From NCBI GenBank assembly GCA_014377045.1, contig JACMQI010000024.1, positions 1-43,265 on the forward strand: 43,265 nucleotides of DNA, read 5' to 3'. The position numbers were made by a program, and so were the translations under genes. The notes below the pieces were generated by a model. It did not search any database. It was not told where the DNA came from and was given only the letters and a program-made list of their open reading frames with translations. Shown here piece by piece: positions 9,701 through 15,566 of the stretch. The DNA comes from a candidate division SR1 bacterium (GTDB lineage Bacteria > Patescibacteriota > JACMRA01). Positions within the stretch are counted from its first letter, which is position 1; each line of letters begins with the position of its first letter.

Positions 9701-11869
9701 AGTACTAACTCCAGCGGGAATATCTGTTGTAGATAATGTATTATTACCTCCATCATGAGCAGCCATGACATACTCACCTGTATCCAAGGTATTTGTAGGA
9801 TCAGAAATAGTTAAACCTTGAGATCCTCCAGATTGGCTAATTGTTAAGTCATCCTCTTTACCAATACCAATAAGTTTATTATTAGCACCAGAAGCTAAAC
9901 TATATTTACTATTACTTATAGATATAGCATATTTCGCAGACAAATAATTATCAATAATTGTTCGTTGTGTCGAAGCGACGTTATTTCCCAGTGTTATTAC
10001 CTCCGATATATCTCCTGTAATTGAAAAAGTATTTGTGCTTCTACCTCCAATGAAAAAAGGAGCGGAAGCACTACCTGTTACATTCGAAGCAATTGGGTTT
10101 GTTAAAGTTTGCGAGGTGCCATTTAAATAAAGATTATGATCAGTATTATTGCCAGCATAAGTTTGATTAATTATTTGTGGAGTATTGTTCGATCCCCAGT
10201 TAGTGCCTATAACTTTTGCTGAGGATTGACCAGATCTTTTTACAAAGGATGAATAATCAGACGTTGAATATAAATAAGAAGAATCTGGGTTAGAGTTTGA
10301 ATCAGTAGAATGTTCATAATAGAGACCATTTCCAGATATTTTGGATACTATATAATTTGTAAATGAGCTGTTTAATATCAAATTATTTTGAGTTCCAATA
10401 ATAGTATTCGCCGCACCATTAAATCTTACTGATGGCTTACCATTTATACCTCCACTTTGAAAGGTTGGCTGGTTTGCTGATATCGTCTGTACCGCATTAT
10501 TTCCATTACCAGATTTATCTTCCCAAGTACTTACTGACGCCCCATCAACTGTTTGTCCTGTACCAGAACTAGCGTCAAAGTGTAGTTTAAGTTTTGCACT
10601 ACAACCTACAGCACCAGTTCCATATTTAGCAGAAAGATAACACTCAACTTGTTTCTGTTCATTAGCAGATAAAGCTCTATTATAAATCAATATTTCAGCT
10701 ATATCACCATAATAAAAACTTGAATTGTTCCAATTTCCTATAGCTATTTTATCAGTATTGGTAAGTCCAGTAAGCGCAGCATCAGATGCTAAAAGTAGAC
10801 CATTTCTATAAAGTTTATGACCTACAGTACTATCAAAGGTACCAGAGCTAAGACTAGCATTATTAGGTATATATCCGTCTACAGTGGCATCGACATTTTG
10901 TCCGAACTGTGCAAATCTAAAAGTAGTATTATTTTGATAACCAAAATGCAAAGCTTGATTAGTATTAAAACTAGTCACATTTGCAACAATTGGCCAAAGT
11001 GCATTCGGTGCAGCATTTCGTTTATCTATAGTAAAAATTGAATAGTTTGAGTTCGCCGGAATAATATTGTTTGTAGTCAAAAGGCTGTCGTTTATTCCAT
11101 CAAATCTAACTGCTGGCTTACCATTGATTGCATTATTGACTAAAATAGGTTGATTAGGAACAGTATTTTGCACTGCGTCATTGTAGGAACCGCTTTGATC
11201 TGTCCAGCTTGTTACATTAGATCCAGTTGTTGCTACAGTACCTGCATCCATTCTCATACTTAGCCCGCTCGTAACTGGAAGGGTCTCACTATCGTATGTT
11301 TGCAAGTTACTTTCTATATCATCATCTAATATAGTATAAGTATGTACAGTTATACCTCCAAGCGTCATTCCAACACTAGGGCTGGAAAGTGTTATCTGTA
11401 TAGTTCTATTATCTTGAGCAATTTTATTATCTATTACAATTAATGGTAATAAAGCTTGTGATTCTCCGGCTTTAATAGTTACCACACCACTTGTATTTCC
11501 ACTAAAATCAGATCCAGATTTTGCAGTTCCACCCGTTACCGCATAGTTTATAGATACATCATTAGTATTGGTTTGCGAAGCCTTAATGATTATATCTGGC
11601 CTTACTGATTCGAGTTTAGATGATATATTTTGCGCAAATTCAACTGAACCACTAGAGGCAAAAGATTTAAAAAAATTGTTTTGCAGTATTTGAAAACCTA
11701 CAGTAAAAAATAATCCTAGTACAAAAAAGAAAGATACCAACATCAAAATAAATCTAATGTTTTTAATATAGATATTTTCTAACTTTCTATTTGAGATTTT
11801 ACCTGAAAATATGCTTTTAATTTTATTAATAACATTTTTCTTATGAAGATTTTTTTTTGGAAAAAACAT
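1..11869 (-). CDS. Giant modular surface protein (LamG/ConA-like, TIG, DUF2341, Fn3, Calx-beta, Gly-rich), C-terminus beyond window
   Basis: I translated the frame from the ATG at 11869. I checked it codon by codon over the first 4 kb from the left edge and by following the translation elsewhere, and found no stop, giving at least 3,956 residues; the gene is cut by the left edge. The N-terminus is basic, followed by one membrane segment (about residues 40-62), then a Calx-beta domain (about 73-185). After that come concanavalin/LamG-like jelly rolls, recognisable by the motif N-G-x-P-x-x-R-F-D-G, a region of unknown type (about 645-810) and an Fn3 domain (about 814-900). Six units of TIG/IPT plus DUF2341 follow; most DUF2341 copies carry a paired Cys signature (SDCGD...CN). 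Jelly rolls usually sit between units and are followed by an E-x-YL-x-x-KY motif. A second Fn3 (about 3600-3690) and a Gly-rich tract end the visible part. These families are known in extracellular adhesins. I infer an anchored or secreted attachment protein; its ligand is unknown. Confidence 0.9.
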   Translation of the reverse strand, partial: MFFPKKNLHKKNVINKIKSIFSGKISNRKLENIYIKNIRFILMLVSFFFVLGLFFTVGFQILQNNFFKSFASSGSVEFAQNISSKLESVRPDIIIKASQTNTNDVSINYAVTGGTAKSGSDFSGNTSGVVTIKAGESQALLPLIVIDNKIAQDNRTIQITLSSPSVGMTLGGITVHTYTILDDDIESNLQTYDSETLPVTSGLSMRMDAGTVATTGSNVTSWTDQSGSYNDAVQNTVPNQPILVNNAINGKPAVRFDGINDSLLTTNNIIPANSNYSIFTIDKRNAAPNALWPIVANVTSFNTNQALHFGYQNNTTFRFAQFGQNVDATVDGYIPNNASLSSGTFDSTVGHKLYRNGLLLASDAALTGLTNTDKIAIGNWNNSSFYYGDIAEILIYNRALSANEQKQVECYLSAKYGTGAVGCSAKLKLHFDASSGTGQTVDGASVSTWEDKSGNGNNAVQTISANQPTFQSGGINGKPSVRFNGAANTIIGTQNNLILNSSFTNYIVSKISGNGLYYEHSTDSNSNPDSSYLYSTSDYSSFVKRSGQSSAKVIGTNWGSNNTPQIINQTYAGNNTDHNLYLNGTSQTLTNPIASNVTGSASAPFFIGGRSTNTFSITGDISEVITLGNNVASTQRTIIDNYLSAKYAISISNSKYSLASGANNKLIGIGKEDDLTISQSGGSQGLTISDPTNTLDTGEYVMAAHDGGNNTLSTTDIPAGVSTRWNRIWGIGKTSVNGINATLSFDLSQYSLGIPGVTSNYKLLYRNGTSGAFTALATTSTTITNGDRVSFAVSDTNLQAGYYTLGSADTTASPLTILSTPSGFTVSKQANETAVNLSWSAVTGATGYKIEYSNDRFSSNISSIYIAGLSASITNLTTGPYSFRITAYNTLQNSIASQAQDIAFAPKISAVTPNTGATVGGYNITLTGINLDTRENLKITLNNPGSAITNYEDVSVIDTATLISQGKMRPDCGDLRVLDSASINAPYWIESGCNTTKTLVWYKLATLPAGLSDIFITFNNPGFASQSSITNLSFGALFNPATNKLWVKANAGTSTTTNGGIVSKWQDQSGNGNDLNIQGGFSGATYQNSGINNQPTLQFNGSNSYSFTNRVSDIRSVYIVWKETAPGGGAGSFLLGDTGSYDFHRSGDGAYFANGIASGNITSGIFRINGSAASTISTVPIYNQPLMFSLITTGNVGANTFDKDRGFHGPLIGLTSEIVIFNTPLDTSDNAKIENYLGKKYRILSNIPSQSSASLTIPLKVTIGGNNATTSVIGGAKNSFLVNVPAGSTGPKNIVVTDNNNQTDTLVNGFTYAAPTISSVSPNSGSTVGGDTVTISGTNFASDGYKKVISITNPDINAITNYEGSITLDTASLISAGKLRGDCGDLRVKDSDGTTNLSYYLEKGSCNNPSSILWFKKPNLPTGVSTVTLSYGNSINFSQSNINNFSFGPIISGANNKLWVSANTANGQTSDNGSISNLTDKSGLGNNALQASSTRQPILKTNALNGQPVIRFDGVNDGMSAPLPLSGNTNFTLFSVTNHLNFPSNYGPSPVSWGPDSTTGFFAGPYYYPPQGGSKFISAWGSASGASFSTQDAFAGQAKLSSSVYNGSTNIMYLNGQAGTTGTKSDSNFTTGTFDLGYTSIVSGGGNYFNGDIAEVLLFNSALSNTDRQTVENYLNTKYRLFNPSNLPSISTGSEFNGITVLFGNTPATNLTVVNTTTVTAVVPSHTAGAVNVVFSNSSGDSATLTNGFTYLAPTISSVSPNSSSTLGGDTVTINGANFASAGYKKSISINNPLNTSISDYEGSIKIDTASLIAANKLRSDCGDLRVLDSDETTNLSYWIDGDCNLPNTIVWFKKPTLNAGNNTIYLNYGKLANTSQSNISNFSFGSLLTGTNNKLWLSANTGVDVTTDGGQVSLWKDRSSNFNNASRSTSINKPILKNNTLNGQPVVRFDGSDDSLDVANPSQFNISNPSIFIVGKSNVGGGTFIGKNDVNQGGGSRRKLQVVCDRFYSGSDGNVLNFPCNLGQFQLKTIIGNSGTDHLVGTNGNLQSFSTALDYTSYNGQPLRLGRPFEVSAEWLNGDIAETIIFNTALSTPDRLSIEKYLNTKYQLFNTSTLPTITSNEETKDVKVYFGTTLASNTTLINSTSVSVKVPSHTAGSVNVKFVNSSGDEGVLTNGFTYAGPSITSVSPNVGPVTGGTDVTITGTNFSSVGYNKTIDITNPAASAITNYEGSFKLDTASLITAGKMKSDCGDIRLKDSDESTDLVYYFDNTTCNTATTIVWFKKPTLSVGQNKIYFSYGNAALTSQSNIANFSFGSVLASATNKLWLSANNIPDQSVEVRPGFENLVGVTIDGGNISKTGGSDGSWDAGFTTTNAISKGKGYVSAKIPQQLTGRTNMMIGLSNGNTDSNYTDIDFAIYIAANGSLQVYQGGGYAGGYGSVVPGDRVSVELLNNKVFYKKNGMAFYQSGNTPTSLNLIADASIWGIGDTFEDIKFCDGTCSSSSIGTWNDRTSNFNNVTQASAAYSPVFLKDQLNGQPIIRFDGIDDYINTTTQLGANNFTAFYVAKPNSSTPLPAENLSSADTTARQYLSFPENPGNSDSGSGIAFGTNGISVHEHAPSYLTAPAVTTSNNGNNFSSLSYSYTDKTARIDLNGQIVRNGLTSTRTNIYAPKTFGGGGGGYGYFNGDVAEVMVFDTSLSSQDRQSIESYLNAKYQLYSISNSPILNIGTESLNFSVLFDTVKATKIVLVNSTTITATTPSHIPGTANITFNNTNGDSAVLTNGFTYVAPIITSVTPNSGPSAGGNQITIDGNYFPFGGGGGVYNRKIVLNNGTQTSVIDYQTSLNIDTSQLISQGKMRSDCGDIRFSDSQNDNNIPYWIETGCNTSSTKIWIKVPSLNTGNNEIYFSYGDLNSASASNPDNVFIRKISGLVSSFTMDENVSSAAQDTQNTNSVTGGTNTTVTPGKFGNARGFNGSNSSLTRASVNLPTGSNMSTVAWIKPTGYNDASYNGIANWGGRGCSGISFLMSIQSSGRPSMATYCNDYVPGSAPAATLNTWNHEAVTMSGTNVSLYMNNSVSSGTIGSSNVQSVNLTIGSTDYPSGRVFSGSIDELQIYNRALSASEISDLYNNYGYSSTSNPGQTFVTKVPLDQLTTTILDEYSQTIVKIGNVNATSVQFISPTKVKVTIPANPLGTYNIKMTVPGNIDSNTNVTYNYVAPTVTSVSPNAGPNSGGAFVTVSGTNFASLNYSFIPITISNPNATALVDYQTKFVVNTSSLISSNKLASDCSNLRIRNTDNGDLPYWIESGCNTDKTIIWTKIPNIDAGSFVKLNLFYGLANLTSQSNGNNVFEFFDDFEGNTIDTNKWDAIGNTWTQSGGVLQVPLTGSAGVPYSHFISKTFATSNAVIETINTPLSVGSSQGKGVSFRYTDTNNQYTGFLEAYNTNINELVKRVGGTFSNISATPTNGGVVANTSYRQIVSFNGSSLSNSVTKLDSNQTTTTTANDSSFSSGKVGFSVDRDETATGVKFDFILVRKFSAIEPTVTIGSQIKAIDVSFANNTVVGAFIDDHTVTAYTPAGSNTVNVKVTNTDGVSGTGNNLYNYGVSAVPNQVTDLRGVASEGDTQNLVWSTPNSNGSPITDYIIKYSQNNFATETIFNDGMSSNNFAAVSGLIPGQSYKFKVIAVNSVGNSVDSNIFSVSKLDCDTDIGGANLIISTNQTLSGSYCNINEFRVNGGVTASLDNTPGTGSTGGKVVKIYAQSANILGTIDGNTKGYIGTIVAGQGPGAGNSNGSCYAAVSGGSYGGKGGQSGYNAANTYGSITQPTDLGSAGGGSCGYAGGNGGGAIKLAVTGTLTNNGNISANGGVPNYYPSGGSGGSIWLQATTLAGTGTISANGGNHGGAGNSGGGGGRIALYYATKTFSGTVSNTGGSGSSPGGAGTTYEKNIADVANLNGSLLISN
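2010..9170 (-). repeat. Six tandem TIG-DUF2341 units, about 1.2-1.8 kb apart, inside the giant gene
   Basis: The TIG strand motif (S-P-N-x-G) recurs near plus positions 9130, 7905, 6590, 5290, 3480 and 2200. The DUF2341 Cys signature recurs near 8955, 7720, 6405, 5120, 3295 and 2015. The spacing is close to 1.3 kb except for one unit of about 1.8 kb, which holds a longer jelly roll. The middle copies (about 4.9-8.0 kb) are the most alike at DNA level, with shared phrases such as the TIG entry sequence, so recent duplication or recombination among them is likely. The cysteines suggest one disulfide per DUF2341 copy outside the cell. Confidence 0.8.
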
Positions 11870-11957
11870 AATTTTTTTGTTTTGTTTTTGTTTTTTATTT
11901 GAGCTATTCTGCTCTAAAGTAACTATTTTATAATTTTTATTACTTATTATAGTGCCT

Positions 11958-11985
11958 ATTATACATGAGGTTTTTATTTTATGCA
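11958..11985 (-). promoter_or_regulatory. Candidate promoter of the giant surface-protein gene
   Basis: On the minus strand a TTTGCA box (11985-11980), a 16-base spacer and a perfect TATAAT (11963-11958) lie upstream of the ATG at 11869. A second TATAAT is at 11951-11946. The predicted leader is about 80 bases, A-rich and without a Shine-Dalgarno motif, which is longer than the leaders predicted for most genes here. Confidence 0.45.
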
Positions 11986-12073
11986 AATTTATGCTTTTTT
12001 GTTGTTAAAATCGACGTATTACTATATAAAATTAAAGATTTTAACGTTTCTCTTGTAATAAAAAATTGTATAC

Positions 12074-12102
12074 TTGCACTAAATCTAATTATCAGATATA
12101 AT
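12074..12102 (+). promoter_or_regulatory. Promoter of the pilin-like gene pair
   Basis: TTGCAC (12074-12079), a 17-base spacer and TATAAT (12097-12102). The expected transcription start is near 12109, about 9 bases before the ATG at 12118. This supports 12118 as the real start rather than the in-frame ATG at 11965, whose extension would span the promoter itself. Confidence 0.65.
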
Positions 12103-12117
12103 ATAGTTATAAATATT

Positions 12118-12732
12118 ATGAAACACGGTAATTTAAAAAAATACTTTATTCGAGCACAGTTTATATCGGTGCTTGCTTTATTGGTGTTTTCATTTTTAGG
12201 AACGTTTGATGTTAGGGCAATTACAATACCTGTCGTTGATAGTATTCCTGCCGCTCCTGGTGATATAACTAACGCTAGCGGTGATACTACTTCTAGTAAT
12301 AGCGCTGGTAGTCCTATCATTAACAAACCTAGTTCTACAATATGTACAATACCAGTTTCTAAAACTACCATAGGCAATATCGCAAAAATTACTGACCCTA
12401 GTCATTATCCTATTATACCAACTGATTGCAAAGGCCCTATTTCTCCTGGATCACTTGGCGGTATAATTACAAGAGCTTATGGGTTTATATCGTCACTTGC
12501 GCTCAACCTTCTGTTTTTCTTTATCGTTTACAACGGGTTTATATGGATTTATAGCGGTATAGATGGAGGACAAAGCTTGGCAAATGCAAAAAGAAATCTT
12601 CAATCAGGAGTTGTAGGTTTTGGACTAATTCTTGGGGCTTTCATTATCGTAAATACTTTTGTTCAACTCTTTGTTAAAGATGGAACTTCATTTGATATAT
12701 CAAGCTTTTTCAATACAAATATCAATAAATAA
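12118..12732 (+). CDS. T4SS_pilin / VirB2-like membrane protein, single module
   Basis: The protein has 204 residues from the ATG at 12118. It starts with a signal peptide or signal anchor (basic K residues, a hydrophobic core LALLVFSFLG, then an Ala-type site near V-R-A). A Pro/Ser/Thr-rich linker with two Cys follows. The C-terminal half carries two membrane helices joined by a short basic loop, with the family-like phrase Y-N-G-F-I-W-I-Y-S-G and the loop A-N-A-K-R-N. This two-helix hairpin resembles the T4SS_pilin/TrbC-VirB2 group that is common in CPR genomes. It lies 2 bases upstream of a related gene, so the two are probably co-transcribed. Whether it forms a pilus or a membrane channel cannot be told from sequence. 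Confidence 0.7.
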   Translation: MKHGNLKKYFIRAQFISVLALLVFSFLGTFDVRAITIPVVDSIPAAPGDITNASGDTTSSNSAGSPIINKPSSTICTIPVSKTTIGNIAKITDPSHYPIIPTDCKGPISPGSLGGIITRAYGFISSLALNLLFFFIVYNGFIWIYSGIDGGQSLANAKRNLQSGVVGFGLILGAFIIVNTFVQLFVKDGTSFDISSFFNTNINK

Positions 12733-12734
12733 CT

Positions 12735-13574
12735 ATGCCTAAAATCTTAAAAAACACGACTTTTTTAATCCTAGCAACGCTATTTTTTACAACGATACCA
12801 GCTTTTGCACAGTCGCTAACAGATTTTCAAATTTTAAAGTATAATACCATTGAAGATTTGTTAAACGCGATTACAACATTTTTAATAAACCTTGCCCCTA
12901 TAGTTGCTGGATTAGTCCTTATTTATGGAGGCTATCTGTATTTTCTTGGAGGGTTTGATCAAAAAGCAGATGGTAGAAGAGCTATTCAAGCTGCTATTAT
13001 AGGTTTAATTATAGTTTTATCTTATGATATTATCAAAGCTCTTGTCATCGGTACAATTTCAGGTGGAACATTTAATACTGCTCCGATCATAAAATTTCTG
13101 ACTGAAATTACAACTTCTCTTATAGGTCTTTCTTCGATTTTTGCGATTGCAGTCATTATATATGGGGGTTACAAATATATGTTTTCATCTCTTCCAGGTG
13201 CAAAAGGCGATGGAAAAGATGCTATTACTAATGGTATACTAGGATTGGTTGCTATTATTATTGCAGGTCCGTTAGTAGAGCTTATAAAAGCAACTATTAC
13301 AGGAACTTCTACTCTAAATATAAACAAAAATGCCATTCAGGCCTTTATCTTAAATATTATTAGCAATTTTCTCATTCCTATTTCATCAATTGTCACTATT
13401 TTCTTTTTTGTCGTTGGTGGCTATTATATGCTTACATCTGGAGGAAATGCTGCACAATTCAAAAAAGGTCAAGATTACCTACGTAATGCTCTGATTGGTT
13501 TGATCATTATACTTGCATCATTTACTATTGTTCAACTTGTTCTTTACGTTGTAAATGGAATTAGCTTTACTTAG
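12735..13574 (+). CDS. Triple-module T4SS_pilin / VirB2-like membrane protein
   Basis: The protein has 279 residues with a signal peptide ending near A-F-A-Q. Three successive copies of a two-helix module follow. Each has a first helix ending in a G-G-Y motif (Y-G-G-Y-L-Y-F, Y-G-G-Y-K-Y-M, V-G-G-Y-Y-M-L), a polar loop with basic residues and a D (A-D-G-R-R-A, G-D-G-K-D-A, K-K-G-Q-D-Y), and a second helix rich in Ile and Leu. VirB2-type pilins normally have one such hairpin, so this is a three-fold internal duplication. It directly follows the single-module gene and lies opposite the giant surface-protein gene. Function in secretion, DNA uptake or attachment is inference. Confidence 0.75.
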   Translation: MPKILKNTTFLILATLFFTTIPAFAQSLTDFQILKYNTIEDLLNAITTFLINLAPIVAGLVLIYGGYLYFLGGFDQKADGRRAIQAAIIGLIIVLSYDIIKALVIGTISGGTFNTAPIIKFLTEITTSLIGLSSIFAIAVIIYGGYKYMFSSLPGAKGDGKDAITNGILGLVAIIIAGPLVELIKATITGTSTLNINKNAIQAFILNIISNFLIPISSIVTIFFFVVGGYYMLTSGGNAAQFKKGQDYLRNALIGLIIILASFTIVQLVLYVVNGISFT

Positions 13575-13585
13575 GCATAAATAAG

Positions 13586-13614
13586 TTGACAAAAACTAAA
13601 TTTGTGAAAAACAT
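13586..13614 (+). promoter_or_regulatory. Weak candidate promoter of murD
   Basis: A consensus TTGACA at 13586-13591 is followed after 17 bases by a poor -10 box (AAACAT, 13609-13614). The ATG of murD starts 8 bases further on, which fits the leaderless spacing seen elsewhere in this window. Confidence 0.35.
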
Positions 13615-13622
13615 CAGGGTCT

Positions 13623-15212
13623 ATGTATCTTGAAAAACTGTTATCGTTACCCTCAAATGAAAAAATTGGTATCATAGGCCTGGGTCAGGAAAATCTTCAG
13701 TTTATAGATTGGCTACTACATGTAGTAAATATTAAACCTTCTCAGATACTTTTAGCAGACCAACGAGAAATCAACCTTTCAAACCCTATATTGCAAGATT
13801 TTAAGAACATTCAAGACAATATTTTTAGTGGTGACAATTATTTGGATATTTTAAAACAATCTAAATTAAATATCGCTTTTAAGGCACCTGGAATATGGTC
13901 TCTTAAGCCTGAGTTTGAGGAGTTTAGAAACAAGCATGGAAAAGATAGTATTCAAAGTAGTCTAGTATTTTTCTATGAAAGATACCGAGAGCAGATCATC
14001 ACTGTAACAGGCACAAAAGGCAAAAGTACGACTTCTAGCCTATTAAATCACTTTTTGCAGAACTCTCAGATTGTCACCTCTCACTATTGCGGAAATACAA
14101 CCAATATATCACCATACCAGTTTTGGACCAATATAAATCAAAAAATCAATTCAACTGAATACTTTGTAGTAGAAGCGTCATCTTTTCAATTACAAGACTT
14201 AGCATTTGCAACTATCTCGTCTCATTTCGGTATCATCACAAACTACTATATAGACCATCAAGATCAACATGGCACACCAATAGAGTACTGGAAAGCAAAA
14301 GATACGGTTTATAAATATCAAAAATATGGTGAAATAACCCTAATAACCGAATCAGTACTCGATCACAGCCAGTCAAAAAAAAGCTTTGATAATACTGCTT
14401 TGATTTCTAGTAATTTAGCGCACGAAATAGCCTCAAGATTTAGTAGTTCGCTAGAAGGCAGTCATAATGAAAGCAATATCACTCAAGCGGTCCTGGTGTA
14501 TCTAAAAGTAATAGATAATAAATTTGATTTGACTCAAAAAGTCCAAATATTGTCTCATCTTCAAACACATCAACAAACTATCCAAAAATCACTCGACTCA
14601 TATAAACCACTTTCTCACAGACAAGAAGTATTTAGCGCATTTATATCACCTATTGTCATAAAAGCTAAAAATTTTGAAAAATCGCTTAGTTTGACCGTGC
14701 GTTTTATAGATGATGGTGCTGCAACTGAGCCTGACGCTGTAGTTGCAGCTATCAAAACCTTGACTGATAAAGCAAACCAGTATATCTGGCTATTTATAGC
14801 TGGTAAAGATAAGGGCGGTGATCTGACTAATATTTCACAAAGTATTTTGGATACGCAGCTTATAAATAGACTATATAAAATAAATTATACAGGTGAAGTT
14901 GGTCAACATTTACTGTCCAATATTTATAAAATGCTTGGTGCAAATCTCACGCCAATGCGAGAAACATTTAAACAAGCAGTAACTGATAACTTGACCAGCA
15001 AAACAACGATTGTTTCAGGCTTTGAGCATTGGATCACTGACCAGATAGCTCAATTAAAAGAAATAAACGATCTAACTATGATAGAATCTATAACTTCGCA
15101 AGATATAGAACTAAATATCGTATTGTCACCTTGTGGGTCATCATTTGACGAGTTTGATAGCTACAAAGAAAGATGTCTGTGGTTTCAAAAGCAAGTGCAA
15201 AGTATAAAATAA
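13623..15212 (+). CDS. murD: UDP-N-acetylmuramoylalanine--D-glutamate ligase
   Basis: MurD adds D-glutamate to UDP-MurNAc-L-Ala in the cytoplasmic steps of peptidoglycan synthesis, using ATP. The 529-residue protein has an N-terminal dinucleotide-fold-like domain (I-G-I-I-G-L-G at 15-21), the Mur-ligase P-loop GTKGKSTT (130-137), the MurD-type EASSFQLQ (184-191) and the substrate loop G-S-H-N-E-S-N (about 280). The C-terminal domain has F-I-D-D-G-A-A-T-x-P-D-A, A-G-K-D-K-G-G-D and the ending L-S-P-C-G-S-S-F-D-x-F. It is some 80 residues longer than a typical MurD, mainly through looser loops in the central domain. murI, which supplies D-glutamate, lies 1.3 kb away on the other strand. Confidence 0.93.
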   Translation: MYLEKLLSLPSNEKIGIIGLGQENLQFIDWLLHVVNIKPSQILLADQREINLSNPILQDFKNIQDNIFSGDNYLDILKQSKLNIAFKAPGIWSLKPEFEEFRNKHGKDSIQSSLVFFYERYREQIITVTGTKGKSTTSSLLNHFLQNSQIVTSHYCGNTTNISPYQFWTNINQKINSTEYFVVEASSFQLQDLAFATISSHFGIITNYYIDHQDQHGTPIEYWKAKDTVYKYQKYGEITLITESVLDHSQSKKSFDNTALISSNLAHEIASRFSSSLEGSHNESNITQAVLVYLKVIDNKFDLTQKVQILSHLQTHQQTIQKSLDSYKPLSHRQEVFSAFISPIVIKAKNFEKSLSLTVRFIDDGAATEPDAVVAAIKTLTDKANQYIWLFIAGKDKGGDLTNISQSILDTQLINRLYKINYTGEVGQHLLSNIYKMLGANLTPMRETFKQAVTDNLTSKTTIVSGFEHWITDQIAQLKEINDLTMIESITSQDIELNIVLSPCGSSFDEFDSYKERCLWFQKQVQSIK

Positions 15213-15222
15213 TTCGAATATA

Positions 15223-15259
15223 AAATAATAACACTTTTGTTAAAAAAATATTATTTTTT
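15223..15259 (+). terminator. AT-only hairpin after murD
   Basis: An 8-bp stem AAATAATA (15223-15230) / TATTATTT (15249-15256) with an 18-base loop is followed by a short T-run (to 15259). The stem has no G-C pairs, so it is at best a weak rho-independent terminator. Confidence 0.35.
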
Positions 15260-15272
15260 AGACTTATACCTG

Positions 15273-15509
15273 TTATACATAAAACAGTTCAATTATAAAA
15301 ACTAAAATAGCTGTATTTCTAAATATAGCACTTAAACTAGATATGTAACAGTTTTGTAGCCCTACAGTATTATTGCTATAATAGACAACGATTGCAAAAA
15401 TAGCTACTATTATATTTAATATAATTAAATTTGTGCTATTTTTTTGTAAATGCGATATCGCAATATTCAAAAATAGTAATGTAAGTACAAAAATTAAATT
15501 ATAAATCAT
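15273..15509 (-). CDS. Possible small two-helix membrane protein
   Basis: An open frame of 78 residues predicts two or three hydrophobic helices (N-L-I-F-V-L-T-L-L-F-L near the N-terminus, I-I-L-N-I-I-V-A-I-F-A-I-V-V in the middle). I recognise no family. It lies downstream of the decayed gene at 15567-16336 on the same strand and has no convincing promoter. The AT-rich base composition alone can produce such a frame, so it may not be a gene. Confidence 0.3.
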   Translation of the reverse strand: MIYNLIFVLTLLFLNIAISHLQKNSTNLIILNIIVAIFAIVVYYSNNTVGLQNCYISSLSAIFRNTAILVFIIELFYV

Positions 15510-15566
15510 AAAAAAAACGCTATTAATATTTAAACTAATTGCTTATAATTGAAGAGTTATCAAGTT

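Noticed and set aside
319-11041. Many 60-90 codon open frames on both strands inside 1-11869
   Set aside because: They are out of frame with, or opposite to, the continuous giant coding frame and have no protein-like content.
11965-12117. 51-residue N-terminal extension of the first pilin-like protein
   Set aside because: It overlaps a good promoter, and the ATG at 12118 starts a proper signal peptide.
11979-12405. Minus-strand open frames opposite the first pilin-like gene
   Set aside because: Shadow of a gene supported by signal peptide, membrane helices and promoter.
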